Source: an uncultured Eubacteriales bacterium
GTDB lineage: Bacteria; Bacillota; Clostridia; Oscillospirales; Acutalibacteraceae
Length of the DNA stretch: 31,939 nt
Direction: 5' to 3'
Assembly: GCA_934464615.1 (NCBI GenBank)
Contig: CAKSKA010000016.1
Coordinates: 1-31,939, forward strand
Every line of letters starts with the position of its first letter. Position 1 is the first letter of the stretch. The notes under the pieces were generated by a model. It ran no database searches and had not been told where the DNA came from. It saw only the letters and a list, made by a program, of their open reading frames with translations. This document shows, piece after piece, positions 15,557 through 23,913 of the stretch. The position numbers and the translations under genes are program-made.

Positions 15557-16738
15557 ATGGCACTCAACTCAATAGAAAACGCAGCAAAATATTCACAGGC
15601 ACTCGACACACTTTTTTCGCAGAAAAGCGCAACCGGCTTTTTCGCGGACAACGCAATGGCAAAAAAATTTGTAGGCGCCAAGACCGTAATTATACCGGAT
15701 ATTAATTATCAGGGACTTGCCGATTACGACCGCGATACAGGCTTTACACGCGGTGCGATTACCGTTTCAAACGCGTCCTATACCATGAAGATGGACCGCG
15801 CACGTTCTTTACAGATAGACCGTGAAGATATGGACGAAACCGGAATTGCAAACCTTGCTGGTAAAATACTCGGCGATTATGTAAGAACAAAGGTAATTCC
15901 GGAATGCGACGCTTACGTTATCTCAAAACTCGCAGGCCTTGCAATATCGCGCAGCAATACTTTAAACGGCGTACTTGCAAAACCGTACGAAGCACTGTGC
16001 GACCTTATCCACGAGGTACAGGAAAAAGTCGGCTTTGACGAAGAACTCGTAGCATTTATCGACAGCAGAATTTATGCAAAACTGCAAAAATCCGACGAAC
16101 TTTCAAGACAGATAACGGTAAGCGATTTTAAACAGGGCGATTTAAACCTTAAGGTTAACAGTATAAACGGCGTTGCTTTAATTCCCGTAGTAAGCGAGAG
16201 AATGAAGACAGCATACACTTTTAACTCCACAGCCGCCGGCGGATTTACACCTGCCGCAAACGCAAAAGAAGTTTATATGCTTGTATGCTCTAAAAAAAGC
16301 GCGCATTTAATACGCAAAACCGAGCAGATGCGTATTTTTACACCCGAGCAGAATCTGGATGCCGACGCTTACAAATTCGATTACAGAATTTATTACGATG
16401 TATTTGTAAAAACCTCTCAGCTTGACAGCATATGGGCGTGGGTTTCCCCCGCAATTAACATTACCGCGCAGCCCGCTGCCAAAAACGTAACCGAAGGTTC
16501 TATTACCGAAAAACTTTCGGTTACCGCAACAACCGCTTCGGGCAGCTCGCTTACATACCAGTGGTATTCTGCCGCGGACGCGTCTAAAAACGGCAGCGTA
16601 AAGGTTGCCGGCGCTACGTCAAACCAGTACACATTACCCACAGATCTTGCAAAGGGAACATATTATTACTTTGTAAGAATAACCGTTGACGGCATCGGCA
16701 ATACCGATTCCGCAGTGGCAAAAGTTACTGTAGCGTAA
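15557..16738 (+). CDS. Major capsid protein with C-terminal Ig-like domain
   Basis: Residues 1 to about 295 resemble coat proteins of podovirus-like phages: SYTMKMDRARSLQIDREDMDE, GDYVRTKVIPECDAYVISKL, and EELVAFIDSRIYAKL are typical of P22/HK97-fold coats in Bacillota prophages. The C-terminal part (about 300-393, from INITAQPAAKN through LTYQWYSA to TYYYFVRI) is a bacterial Ig-like domain. Such domains on coat proteins project from the capsid surface and often bind carbohydrate. AAGGAG is nine bases from the ATG. A strong hairpin follows the stop, before the portal gene. Product assignment is firm; surface display is inferred. Confidence 0.85.
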   Translation: MALNSIENAAKYSQALDTLFSQKSATGFFADNAMAKKFVGAKTVIIPDINYQGLADYDRDTGFTRGAITVSNASYTMKMDRARSLQIDREDMDETGIANLAGKILGDYVRTKVIPECDAYVISKLAGLAISRSNTLNGVLAKPYEALCDLIHEVQEKVGFDEELVAFIDSRIYAKLQKSDELSRQITVSDFKQGDLNLKVNSINGVALIPVVSERMKTAYTFNSTAAGGFTPAANAKEVYMLVCSKKSAHLIRKTEQMRIFTPEQNLDADAYKFDYRIYYDVFVKTSQLDSIWAWVSPAINITAQPAAKNVTEGSITEKLSVTATTASGSSLTYQWYSAADASKNGSVKVAGATSNQYTLPTDLAKGTYYYFVRITVDGIGNTDSAVAKVTVA

Positions 16739-16746
16739 ATTTTAAT

Positions 16747-16769
16747 CCCTCCGCCTAAACGGCGGAGGG
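16747..16769 (+). promoter_or_regulatory. GC-rich hairpin between capsid and portal genes
   Basis: A perfect 9-bp stem (16747-16755 with 16761-16769) with loop TAAAC lies nine bases after the capsid stop and directly before the portal ribosome site. It has no U-tract, so it is probably an mRNA 3' stabiliser or processing site, or a partial attenuator, that raises coat over portal output. Confidence 0.7.
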
Positions 16770-16785
16770 GGAAAGGAAGTATATT

Positions 16786-18396
16786 ATGAACATAACCCCC
16801 GCATCTGTTTTTGAAGAATACGAGAGTGCCCAAAGGAAAAAGGCAGCCGTAGGCAGCAACGGGATAAGTCAGCAAAGCAAAATAAACGAAAAATTCTATG
16901 CGTCTGACCAGTGGTATTCGTCATCCGGCGCTAACGAAAGGCCGCTTGTACGCCACAATGTTATAAAGCGTATAGGCGATTACAAAATGTCTACCTTGCT
17001 CGGCGGCGATATAAATATTAATTTCAGTGCGGAGGGTGTTCCTAATACTTTGGGCATTATCCGCAATGCCGCCGCCCTGCGCAAAAAAATCGCGGAAAAC
17101 GCAAAGTTTGAATTTTCCGGCGATACGACCGACGAAGAAATATCGTTTGTTATGTCGGCTTTAAACAATTATCAGCGTACCACGGCACAACGGCTGGGAT
17201 TTAACAGTCTTGCAGAGCGTGCGCTGAAAAATTCATTTACTTCCGGCACCGGAATTTTGTACACATACTGGGACGATACAATTAATACCGGTCTTTATGC
17301 GGATGATTTTAAAAGCGTACCGATAAAAGGGGATATTGCCTGCGAATGTTTAAGTGTGGATAATGTTTGCTTTGCGGACGATACGTTGGAGGATGTGCAA
17401 AAACAGCCCTATATAATTATATCCGCGCAGCGCGAAGTAAACGATGTAATACGCGAAATATCAAAATACAATCCGTCGGCGCTTGAACTGTTTGATACCG
17501 ACAGCACCGATAAAGTAACGGTTCTTACCAAGTTGTTTAAGGTTTATGAGGGCGATGAAGCAAAAGTTATGGCGGTACGCGTTGCCGAAGGTGTTACTGT
17601 AAGAAATCAGTGGGATACGGGAATACGGCGTTATCCTATTTCGGTTTTTTGTTGGGAAAGACGCCAGAACAGCGCTTACGGCGACAGCGAAATTACATAT
17701 CTTATACCGAACCAAATAGCAATTAACCGTATGATAACGGCAAGGGTATGGTCAGTACTGTCGGGCGGCATGCCGACAATGGTTGTAAACGGCGATGTAA
17801 TAGACGGGGAAATAACAAACGATCCCGGTCAGATAATAAAGGTGTTCGGCAGTAACGAAGATGTTATGAATGCAATACATTATGTATCTCCGCCGGATTC
17901 TTCCGATGCGTACAGCGGAATAATAGAGCCGCTTATAAACAATACGCTTTCAAACAGCGGAGCGAACGCCGCCGCACTCGGCGATGTAAATCCCGATAAT
18001 ACATCCGCGATTATACAGCTGCGTAACGCCGCAAAACTGCCGCTTGCCCTTATGAAAAACAGATATTACGACTTTTTGGAGGAAACCGCGCGTATTTGGG
18101 CGGAATTCTGGGTTTGCGCATACGGCAACAGGCGTATAAAGATAAGCGATAACAACGGCACATGGTATATGAATTTTAAATCGGAGCGTTATAAAAATCT
18201 TATAATAAACACTTCGGTACAGGCTACTGCGGACGACGGCGACTACAGCGACACGCTTGCCGTGCTTGACAAACTGCTGGACAAAGGCATTATAACCGCA
18301 AGACAGTATATAAGCAGGCTGCCAAAAGGCGTAATGCCGGACGCTTACCAACTGCTCAACGAATTAAAGGAGGAAAACGGGAATGACGGGCAATGA
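16786..18396 (+). CDS. Phage portal protein
   Basis: The 536-residue protein has the features of portal (connector) proteins: an N-terminal RPLVRHNVIKRIGDYKMSTLLGG segment, a central core with YLIPNQIAINRMITARVWSVLSGG, and the late-helical region SGANAAALGDVNPDNTSAIIQLRN, whose conserved Asn-Thr/Ser run and long following helix match the stem/crown-proximal part of portals. It forms the dodecameric DNA channel that receives the terminase. AAGGAAG precedes the ATG. The gene follows the capsid gene, not terL, which is an unusual order. It overlaps the next gene by 14 bases. Confidence 0.8.
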   Translation: MNITPASVFEEYESAQRKKAAVGSNGISQQSKINEKFYASDQWYSSSGANERPLVRHNVIKRIGDYKMSTLLGGDININFSAEGVPNTLGIIRNAAALRKKIAENAKFEFSGDTTDEEISFVMSALNNYQRTTAQRLGFNSLAERALKNSFTSGTGILYTYWDDTINTGLYADDFKSVPIKGDIACECLSVDNVCFADDTLEDVQKQPYIIISAQREVNDVIREISKYNPSALELFDTDSTDKVTVLTKLFKVYEGDEAKVMAVRVAEGVTVRNQWDTGIRRYPISVFCWERRQNSAYGDSEITYLIPNQIAINRMITARVWSVLSGGMPTMVVNGDVIDGEITNDPGQIIKVFGSNEDVMNAIHYVSPPDSSDAYSGIIEPLINNTLSNSGANAAALGDVNPDNTSAIIQLRNAAKLPLALMKNRYYDFLEETARIWAEFWVCAYGNRRIKISDNNGTWYMNFKSERYKNLIINTSVQATADDGDYSDTLAVLDKLLDKGIITARQYISRLPKGVMPDAYQLLNELKEENGNDGQ

Positions 18397-18733
18397 GATC
18401 TATAAATCGGCGGTATCGCTTATAGGCGGCGATACCGTGTGCGCTTTTGAATGTGACGAATCGCTTTCCTTACGCAGCGCGCTTAACAACATTAATCTGC
18501 TTTTGGCGGATCTTACGGCAGGAACAAAAATCGAAAACCTTAACGATGAAATCCCAAGCGACGAATCTGTAACGGGCGCATTGCCGTACGGTGTGGCAAT
18601 GCTTATGTGCACGCAGAACGGATATTACGAAAGGCAGGGATTTTTTGCCGAAATATACAGCAGTATGCGTGCAAAATGCAAAAACTGTGTGACATCGGTA
18701 AAGGATGTTATGCCGAAGCAGGTGGTGCTATGA
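18383..18733 (+). CDS. Small head-to-tail connector candidate
   Basis: This 116-residue protein is helical and lies between the portal and a large structural protein, the place where head-completion adaptors (P22 gp4-like) are encoded. AAGGAGG inside the portal 3' end gives a good start nine bases later. The stop overlaps the next ATG as ATGA. I do not recognise a sequence family, so function is from position and size only. Confidence 0.55.
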   Translation: MTGNEIYKSAVSLIGGDTVCAFECDESLSLRSALNNINLLLADLTAGTKIENLNDEIPSDESVTGALPYGVAMLMCTQNGYYERQGFFAEIYSSMRAKCKNCVTSVKDVMPKQVVL

Positions 18734-20778
18734 TATACAAAAAAACAGGCAAGCCTGCCGAAAAAGTATTAAGTCTTAATGATTTTTCTGCCGGAATAAA
18801 CCTCTGTGACGACAGCGACACCGCAATAAAAATGTGTGAAAATCTTGAATTTGACGGCAGCGCGCTTGTAACCAGAGCAGGACTGACCGCGGCAAATACC
18901 GAAATAGACTGGGTGGATTGCAAAAACAATGCAAGCGTGTGGTTTTCGGGCACGACCGTATTTAAAAACGGGCAGTATCACAAAGTTGCGATAGTAGGAA
19001 GCACGGACGAAATGTCCCGTATAATTTATACCGTATTGCTTTTAAACAGCAATTTAACATACACAAATATAGGCTCTATGGTTTTTACGGTTGTAACGGG
19101 TAACGAATTCAATTACCCGTACGCCGTAACCGTTTTTTCCGGCAAGGCAAAAAAAGGCGACGGCATTTATGCGCTTGTTTCAAGAGTAATTGTAAACGCA
19201 CAGGACGGCGACGACGATAGGTTTATCCAAATTTTTGAGCATTGCGAGCAGTCGGACGGCACGCATAAATGGGTTAGTATAGAATTAAGCGAAACATACC
19301 GTCCCGTTGTATTGCGTAACGGGCGCGGAGGCAGTTATAAACTGTCGGAAAAGGAACTTGACACGCCTGAATACCCTGAGAAACTGAATATGCTCTCAAA
19401 CAGATTTACAAGTTATTTTACAAGCGACGGGCAATCGCTTACATATACGTTTCCTTACAAAAACACGTCGGTTATGACATTGACTTCGGTATATTGCGCT
19501 GTAACGCTTGAAAACGGAAGCAAAGCGGTATTCAGTATAGCCGAAAACAAGTACAGCAGCAAGGTGACGCTCAGCGATAATACCGAAATGACTATGTATA
19601 TTGACCGCGACCGCGGAATTATACGCTTCAGCGACGCATGGCCTTACATAAATGCAGGCGCAAACAACATTGAATTAAGCGTAGGCTATAAAAATACGGA
19701 GTTCCTGCGCAGAATGAACGGTATGAACGTGGCAACGTGGTATACCGCAGGCAGTTCGGGGGAAAGGCTGTGCCTGGGCGGAAACGACAAATATAAATCC
19801 GCACTTTGCATAAGCGAGGTAGGCGAGCCGCTGTATTTTCCCGAGGACAACTGCTTTTTTATAGGCGACGGGCAACAGTCCGTAACCGGATTTGCAAAAA
19901 TAAACAAATCGCTTGTTGTGTTTAAGGAACACGAGATGTACTGCGGCATATATTCGTCCGGCAAATTTACAATATCCCATCTGCACAGTTCCATAGGCTG
20001 CGACCTGCCGCAAACAATAGTTTTTTGCGGCAACCGTGTGGTATGGGCAAATACCGACCGTAAAATATATACACTTAACGCTTTAAGCGATTACGGAAGC
20101 GTTGCGGTTTATTCTATGTCGGATAAAATATCCGAGCTGCTTTTAAAAACTCCGTTTTGGGACGCGTGCGCGGAGTTTTACAATAACAGATATTACCTGT
20201 TTGTATACGGCAAGGCTATTGTAATGGATGTATCGGGGGCAATACTGCAAAGCAACAAGGAATTTTTACAGTCCGCGGTATTTACATATTTTACATTGCC
20301 GACCGATATAAGTGTAAAAATGGCGTTTGCGGAAAAAAACGGACTTAATCTTATTTGCAGCGGACAGTCGTATCATGCGGATCTGTTGTATCTTTGCTGC
20401 TTTGACAAGAATAAAAGCGCAGACGAATATTACATGCGTGATGACACAACGCAGGCGCTTATTAAAAAGGAACAGCCCATAATAAGCAGTTTTAAAACCA
20501 ATATAATAAGAGGCAAAAACCGACACCTTACAAAATGCTTTAACAGGCTGTATATAAATTCTTATGCCGAAAACGGTTTGCACGTTGATTATACAGCCGA
20601 CAGCGGTGATATAGTAAGAAGCGCCGACATAAATATGAGATATACGGGAATTAAACACATTGTTCCGTACAGACTGTTTCCGCTTGTTGTATCCGACGGG
20701 ATGGGCATTTCGCTTAAAACCGACGGACGAATGAAACTCAGCGGTTACACATTATATTACAGAGAGTATGAGGTATAA
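18730..20778 (+). CDS. 682-residue beta-rich structural protein (stopper or tail candidate)
   Basis: The reading frame is open from 18607, but the first 41 codons overlap the connector gene. The ATG at 18730 forms an ATGA overlap and gives NDFSAGINLCDDSDTAIKMCENLEFDGSALVTRAGL, a start seen in phage proteins that bind the portal ring. The protein is almost entirely beta-sheet, with repeated blade-like stretches (MNVATWYTAGSSGERLCLGGND, GQQSVTGFAKINKSLVVFKEHEMY, NRVVWANTDRKIYTLNAL) consistent with a beta-propeller. It might play the role of P22 gp10, the stopper that plugs DNA, or of a short tail or receptor-binding part. There is no detectable signal peptide. The assignment is structural inference. 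Confidence 0.6.
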   Translation: MIYKKTGKPAEKVLSLNDFSAGINLCDDSDTAIKMCENLEFDGSALVTRAGLTAANTEIDWVDCKNNASVWFSGTTVFKNGQYHKVAIVGSTDEMSRIIYTVLLLNSNLTYTNIGSMVFTVVTGNEFNYPYAVTVFSGKAKKGDGIYALVSRVIVNAQDGDDDRFIQIFEHCEQSDGTHKWVSIELSETYRPVVLRNGRGGSYKLSEKELDTPEYPEKLNMLSNRFTSYFTSDGQSLTYTFPYKNTSVMTLTSVYCAVTLENGSKAVFSIAENKYSSKVTLSDNTEMTMYIDRDRGIIRFSDAWPYINAGANNIELSVGYKNTEFLRRMNGMNVATWYTAGSSGERLCLGGNDKYKSALCISEVGEPLYFPEDNCFFIGDGQQSVTGFAKINKSLVVFKEHEMYCGIYSSGKFTISHLHSSIGCDLPQTIVFCGNRVVWANTDRKIYTLNALSDYGSVAVYSMSDKISELLLKTPFWDACAEFYNNRYYLFVYGKAIVMDVSGAILQSNKEFLQSAVFTYFTLPTDISVKMAFAEKNGLNLICSGQSYHADLLYLCCFDKNKSADEYYMRDDTTQALIKKEQPIISSFKTNIIRGKNRHLTKCFNRLYINSYAENGLHVDYTADSGDIVRSADINMRYTGIKHIVPYRLFPLVVSDGMGISLKTDGRMKLSGYTLYYREYEV

Positions 20779-20784
20779 GAAAAT

Positions 20785-21984
20785 ATGAAAAGGATAGCGG
20801 CGGTATTAATTTCGGTAATTATTTTGCTTTGCGGCTGCGGCACACAGCCGCAAGACAAGCCGGAAAACACAGATGCGGAAAGTTCCGGCAAAACCGATAT
20901 ACAGCGCGAAATGGCAGGCGTGTGGATTACTTACAACGAAATTAAAAATATGGCGCTTGATGAGGGGGGCTTTTCAAAAGCCTTTGATGAGGCGGCGAAG
21001 AAATGCAGGGATCTCGGCATAACCGATATATTCTTACATACGCGCGCATTTTGCGATTCTATATATCCAAGCCGAATTTTTCCGCAGGCGGAATACTTCG
21101 GCGGTGCGGACGCGCTGAAAACTGCGGTGGATATATGCCACGGTTACGGAATGAAAATCCACGCATGGATAAACCCTTACAGGGTAAGCACGGCGTCTGC
21201 CGATATAAATACGCTGCCGGATGCCAGCCCCGCCAAAAAGTTTTTAACGGATGACGATCCGTCAAACGACAACGATGTATGCTTTACCGAAAACGGTATA
21301 TTTTTAAATCCGTCGGGTGTGCACGCAAAGCTGCTTGTACTGTCGGGAATAAGGGAAATTCTCGACAATTACGATGTTGACGGAATACATTTTGACGATT
21401 ACTTTTACCCTACGGTGTCAGCCGATTTTGACAAAACATCGTACGAAAATTATACAAGGGAAACATCGTTGCCGTTAACGCTTGAGGATTGGCGCAGGCA
21501 AAATGTAAATGCGCTTTTAAACGCGTGCTATTGCGCCGTAAAGCAAAAGGGTAAGGACATTTTGTTCGGGGTAAGTCCGGCTGCCGATATTGACCGCTGC
21601 TATAATACTCTTTTTGCGGACATTGAAGGCTGGATAGGCGGCGGATATATAGATTACATAATGCCTCAGCTTTATTTCGGGTTTGAATATCCCGTAAGCC
21701 GATTTTGCTTTGATAATCTGCTTGAAGTATGGCTTGATAAGGTCCGCAATAAAAATGTGGCAATTTATTGCGGACTTGCAAATTATAAAATCGGCACGGA
21801 CAAAAGTCCCGACAATGAAGAATGGAATAAGTACGATGATATAATCGCACGTCAAATAAGTCTTTTACGCAGTAAAAACGTTAACGGATTTGTGCTTTTT
21901 TCCTACTCGTCTGTGTTTGATGAGTCCGAACTTAACACACGGCAGTTGAATAAAATAAAAGGGAAGCTTAAAAATCCGCGGTAA
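20785..21984 (+). CDS. GHL10-family (DUF187) glycosyl hydrolase-like lipoprotein
   Basis: The N-terminus has a lysine-arginine start, a hydrophobic core and a lipobox ending at C18 (LCGC), followed by a disordered Gln/Glu/Ser linker: a lipoprotein signal. From about residue 40 it is a GHL10 domain (EMAGVWITYNEIKN; HAWINPYRVST; GIHFDDYFYP; LFGVSPAADI). A relative, E. coli DigH (YddW), cleaves peptidoglycan glycan strands from which peptides were removed. Membrane anchoring on the outside suits that substrate. It lies between the structural and lysis genes and was probably added to the phage set. GAGGT is ten bases from the ATG. The domain is clear; the substrate is inferred. Confidence 0.85.
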   Translation: MKRIAAVLISVIILLCGCGTQPQDKPENTDAESSGKTDIQREMAGVWITYNEIKNMALDEGGFSKAFDEAAKKCRDLGITDIFLHTRAFCDSIYPSRIFPQAEYFGGADALKTAVDICHGYGMKIHAWINPYRVSTASADINTLPDASPAKKFLTDDDPSNDNDVCFTENGIFLNPSGVHAKLLVLSGIREILDNYDVDGIHFDDYFYPTVSADFDKTSYENYTRETSLPLTLEDWRRQNVNALLNACYCAVKQKGKDILFGVSPAADIDRCYNTLFADIEGWIGGGYIDYIMPQLYFGFEYPVSRFCFDNLLEVWLDKVRNKNVAIYCGLANYKIGTDKSPDNEEWNKYDDIIARQISLLRSKNVNGFVLFSYSSVFDESELNTRQLNKIKGKLKNPR

Positions 21985-21999
21985 CAGAAAGGAGAAAAA

Positions 22000-22281
22000 A
22001 TGAGCGACGGTATATTATCTGCCCTGCTTGCTTTGCTTGGTACCATGGTAGGTACTTTCGGCGGTATAGTTACCTCGGGTAAGCTTACCAATTACCGTAT
22101 AGAGCAGCTTGAAAAAAAGGTTGATATGCACAACAATTTTGCGCAGCGTATCCCTTTAATTGAGGAACGGCTGAACGCAGTGAGGCAGAAAGTTGACGAA
22201 ATAGATGAAAGGAATGAAATTAATGAAGATTTCAAAAGGAACGATAGTAAGAACAATTATGACGCTTTTGGTGGCTCTTAA
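22000..22281 (+). CDS. XhlA-like membrane protein (hemolysin/holin accessory)
   Basis: The 93-residue protein has an N-terminal membrane helix (about residues 5-27, rich in Gly and Ala) followed by a heptad-like helix YRIEQLEKKVDMHNNFAQRI and LIEERLNAVRQKVDEIDER, a layout seen in XhlA-type and DUF7365 proteins of lysis modules. AAAGGAG is seven bases from the ATG. Its last 59 bases overlap the holin gene in another frame. The charged tail (from about residue 72) is encoded largely in the overlap. It may help holin or endolysin act at the membrane. Confidence 0.7.
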   Translation: MSDGILSALLALLGTMVGTFGGIVTSGKLTNYRIEQLEKKVDMHNNFAQRIPLIEERLNAVRQKVDEIDERNEINEDFKRNDSKNNYDAFGGS

Positions 22282-22474
22282 TCTTATTTTAAAGGCGGCG
22301 GGCGTCAGCATTATAAATGTAAGCGAAGGCTCCGTTGCGTGCATGGTAGAGGCGGTTATACAAATAGGAGCCATTGCGTGCTCCTGGTGGTACAACAACT
22401 CCTTTACCGACAGAGCACGGAAGGCAGATGAATTTTTCAATCAGTTAAAGGACGGCGAAGAAAAGGATGTTTAA
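22223..22474 (+). CDS. Phage holin (phi-LC3 type)
   Basis: The 83-residue protein has two hydrophobic helices (about residues 12-30 and 40-58) and a charged C-terminus (TDRARKADEFFNQLKDGEEK), typical of the phi-LC3/phage_holin_1 family. Three in-frame ATGs occur; the ATG at 22223 has AAAGGAA nine bases upstream and is chosen, the others being at 22205 and 22214. It would open the membrane to let the amidase out. It is followed by the amidase gene with an 8-base overlap. Confidence 0.8.
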   Translation: MKISKGTIVRTIMTLLVALNLILKAAGVSIINVSEGSVACMVEAVIQIGAIACSWWYNNSFTDRARKADEFFNQLKDGEEKDV

Positions 22475-23192
22475 AATAGCTTTAAATGCCGGACATTATA
22501 TCGACGAGCCCGGCAAAAGGTGTCTTAAAAGCATAGATCCGGCAGAAACACGGGAATGGGTGCTTAACGACAGGATATGCGACAAGGTAGAAGACGGGCT
22601 TAAAAACTACGAAGGATACGAACTTTTGCGCATAGACGATACAACCGGCAGACAAAATTTAACCATAAGCAGGCGTGCAAAAAAGGCAAATGATTTCGGT
22701 GCGGATATTTATGTTGCCGTGCATCACAACGCAGGCATAAACGGCGGCACGGGCGGAGGTATAATGGCGTTTGTTTATTTAAAGGTAGATGACAAAACGC
22801 GCAAATTGCAAAAACTGTTGTACGACAATTTGATTGAGCAAACAGGTCTGCGGGGCAATCGCTCACAGCCGTTATCGTCAGCCGATTTCGGCGAGTGCAG
22901 GCAGACGGCTATGCCGGCGGTGTTGCTTGAGTGCGGTTTTATGGATTCGACCACCGACACACCCATTATTTTGACCGAGGATTTTGCAAACAAGGCGGCC
23001 GCAGGTATAGTAAAGGCTATTGCCGAATACGGTAATTTACAGAAGAAAAGCGAACCCGAAAAAGAGCCGGAAGCACAGGATAACACATCGCTTTATTATG
23101 TGCAGGTCGGCGCTTACAGCAGCAAAAACAATGCCGAAGCAATGGCGCAAAAACTTAAAAATGCGGGATTTCCGGCAATAATAAAGCAGTAA
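22467..23192 (+). CDS. N-acetylmuramoyl-L-alanine amidase with C-terminal SPOR half-domain (endolysin)
   Basis: The first 180 residues are an Amidase_3 domain: metal ligand H10 in LNAGHY, the VAVHHNAG motif and the catalytic LLECGF motif are visible. After a Glu/Lys-rich linker (about 192-208) comes a single SPOR-like unit, YYVQVGAYSSKNNAEAMA and following, about 34 residues. A full SPOR domain has two such units, so this is half-length and ends at the stop. SPOR domains bind denuded glycan strands. No signal peptide is present, so export would rely on the holin. AAGGA precedes the ATG. It is the last gene of the operon. Confidence 0.9.
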   Translation: MFKIALNAGHYIDEPGKRCLKSIDPAETREWVLNDRICDKVEDGLKNYEGYELLRIDDTTGRQNLTISRRAKKANDFGADIYVAVHHNAGINGGTGGGIMAFVYLKVDDKTRKLQKLLYDNLIEQTGLRGNRSQPLSSADFGECRQTAMPAVLLECGFMDSTTDTPIILTEDFANKAAAGIVKAIAEYGNLQKKSEPEKEPEAQDNTSLYYVQVGAYSSKNNAEAMAQKLKNAGFPAIIKQ

Positions 23193-23226
23193 AAAATTCC
23201 CTTACGGTTATCCGTAAGGGAATTTT
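23193..23226. terminator. Bidirectional terminator between amidase and ung
   Basis: A perfect 15-bp stem (23193-23207 with 23212-23226), loop TTAT, begins right after the amidase stop and ends just before the ung stop. A- and T-runs flank both sides, so it serves both convergent genes. Confidence 0.95.
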
Positions 23227-23227
23227 A

Positions 23228-23899
23228 TTATACCAGCGACCAATCTATCGGGGTTAAACCTTGCTGTTCAAGCAAACGGTTTGTTTCTTTAAAATGACCG
23301 CAGCCGAAAAATCCGCCGTAAGCCGACAGGGGACTGGGGTGGACGCTTGTCAGCTTTTTGTGTATGGGATTTGTGATTATTCCTGCCTTAGCAATAGCAT
23401 TGCGTCCCCAAAGCAAAAAAATTACGGGGGTTTGCTTGTTATTTAACTCACTTATAATTCGGTCGGTAACGTTTTCCCAGCCCATACCCTTATGGCTGTT
23501 CGGACAGCCTTCGCGTACGGTCAATACCGCGTTAAGCATAAGCACGCCTTGTTCGGCCCAGTGGGTAAGGCAGCCGTAATGGGAGGGGAACTGTATGCCG
23601 AGTTCGCTGCCGATCTCCTTAAATATATTTTTAAGAGAAGGCGGAGGTTCAATCCCTTTTTTTACCGAGAAACAAAGCCCGTGCGCCTGTCCGGCACCGT
23701 GATATGGATCCTGACCTATTATGACAACCTTTGTGTCCGCAAAGGAAGTATATTTAAGAGCATTGAAAATATCATTCATTGCAGGATATATTCTTTGCGT
23801 TGCGTATTCTTTTTTCAAAAATTCACGCAGACGCAGATAATAAGGCTTTTGCCATTCGTCCTTTAAAATTTCGTCCCAATCATTACCTATTCTAACCAT
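23228..23899 (-). CDS. ung: Uracil-DNA glycosylase, family 1
   Basis: The family 1 motifs are plain: GQDPYHGAGQAHGLCFSV (general-base Asp in GQDPY) and HPSPLSAYGGFFGCGHF. The enzyme removes uracil from DNA to start base-excision repair. The frame is open to 23986, but the ATG at 23899 has AAAGGA about eight bases upstream and gives a normal 223-residue Ung. The GNAT gene lies 14 bases upstream, so the two form an operon. The gene ends against the phage operon's terminator. Confidence 0.97.
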   Translation of the reverse strand: MVRIGNDWDEILKDEWQKPYYLRLREFLKKEYATQRIYPAMNDIFNALKYTSFADTKVVIIGQDPYHGAGQAHGLCFSVKKGIEPPPSLKNIFKEIGSELGIQFPSHYGCLTHWAEQGVLMLNAVLTVREGCPNSHKGMGWENVTDRIISELNNKQTPVIFLLWGRNAIAKAGIITNPIHKKLTSVHPSPLSAYGGFFGCGHFKETNRLLEQQGLTPIDWSLV

Positions 23900-23913
23900 C
23901 TTTTTGCCGTCCT

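Larger units (their letters stand above)
13090..23226 (+). mobile_element. Phage-derived capsid and lysis operon lacking integrase, replication and tail modules
   Basis: Twelve same-strand genes run in tight order: terS, terL, membrane protein, scaffold, capsid, portal, connector, 682-aa protein, GHL10 lipoprotein, XhlA-like, holin, amidase. They lie between a promoter at 13123 and a terminator at 23193-23226, flanked by maf and ung. The order of packaging, scaffold, coat and connector genes followed by a large beta-rich protein recalls podoviruses such as P22. No recombinase, repressor, replication or long-tail gene is found, and no terminal repeat is seen. It may be a defective prophage, a domesticated particle or a gene-transfer-agent-like element. 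Confidence 0.75.

Noticed and set aside
18607..18729. Longer start for the 682-residue protein
   Set aside because: The extra codons lie wholly within the connector gene; an ATGA overlap start is more natural.
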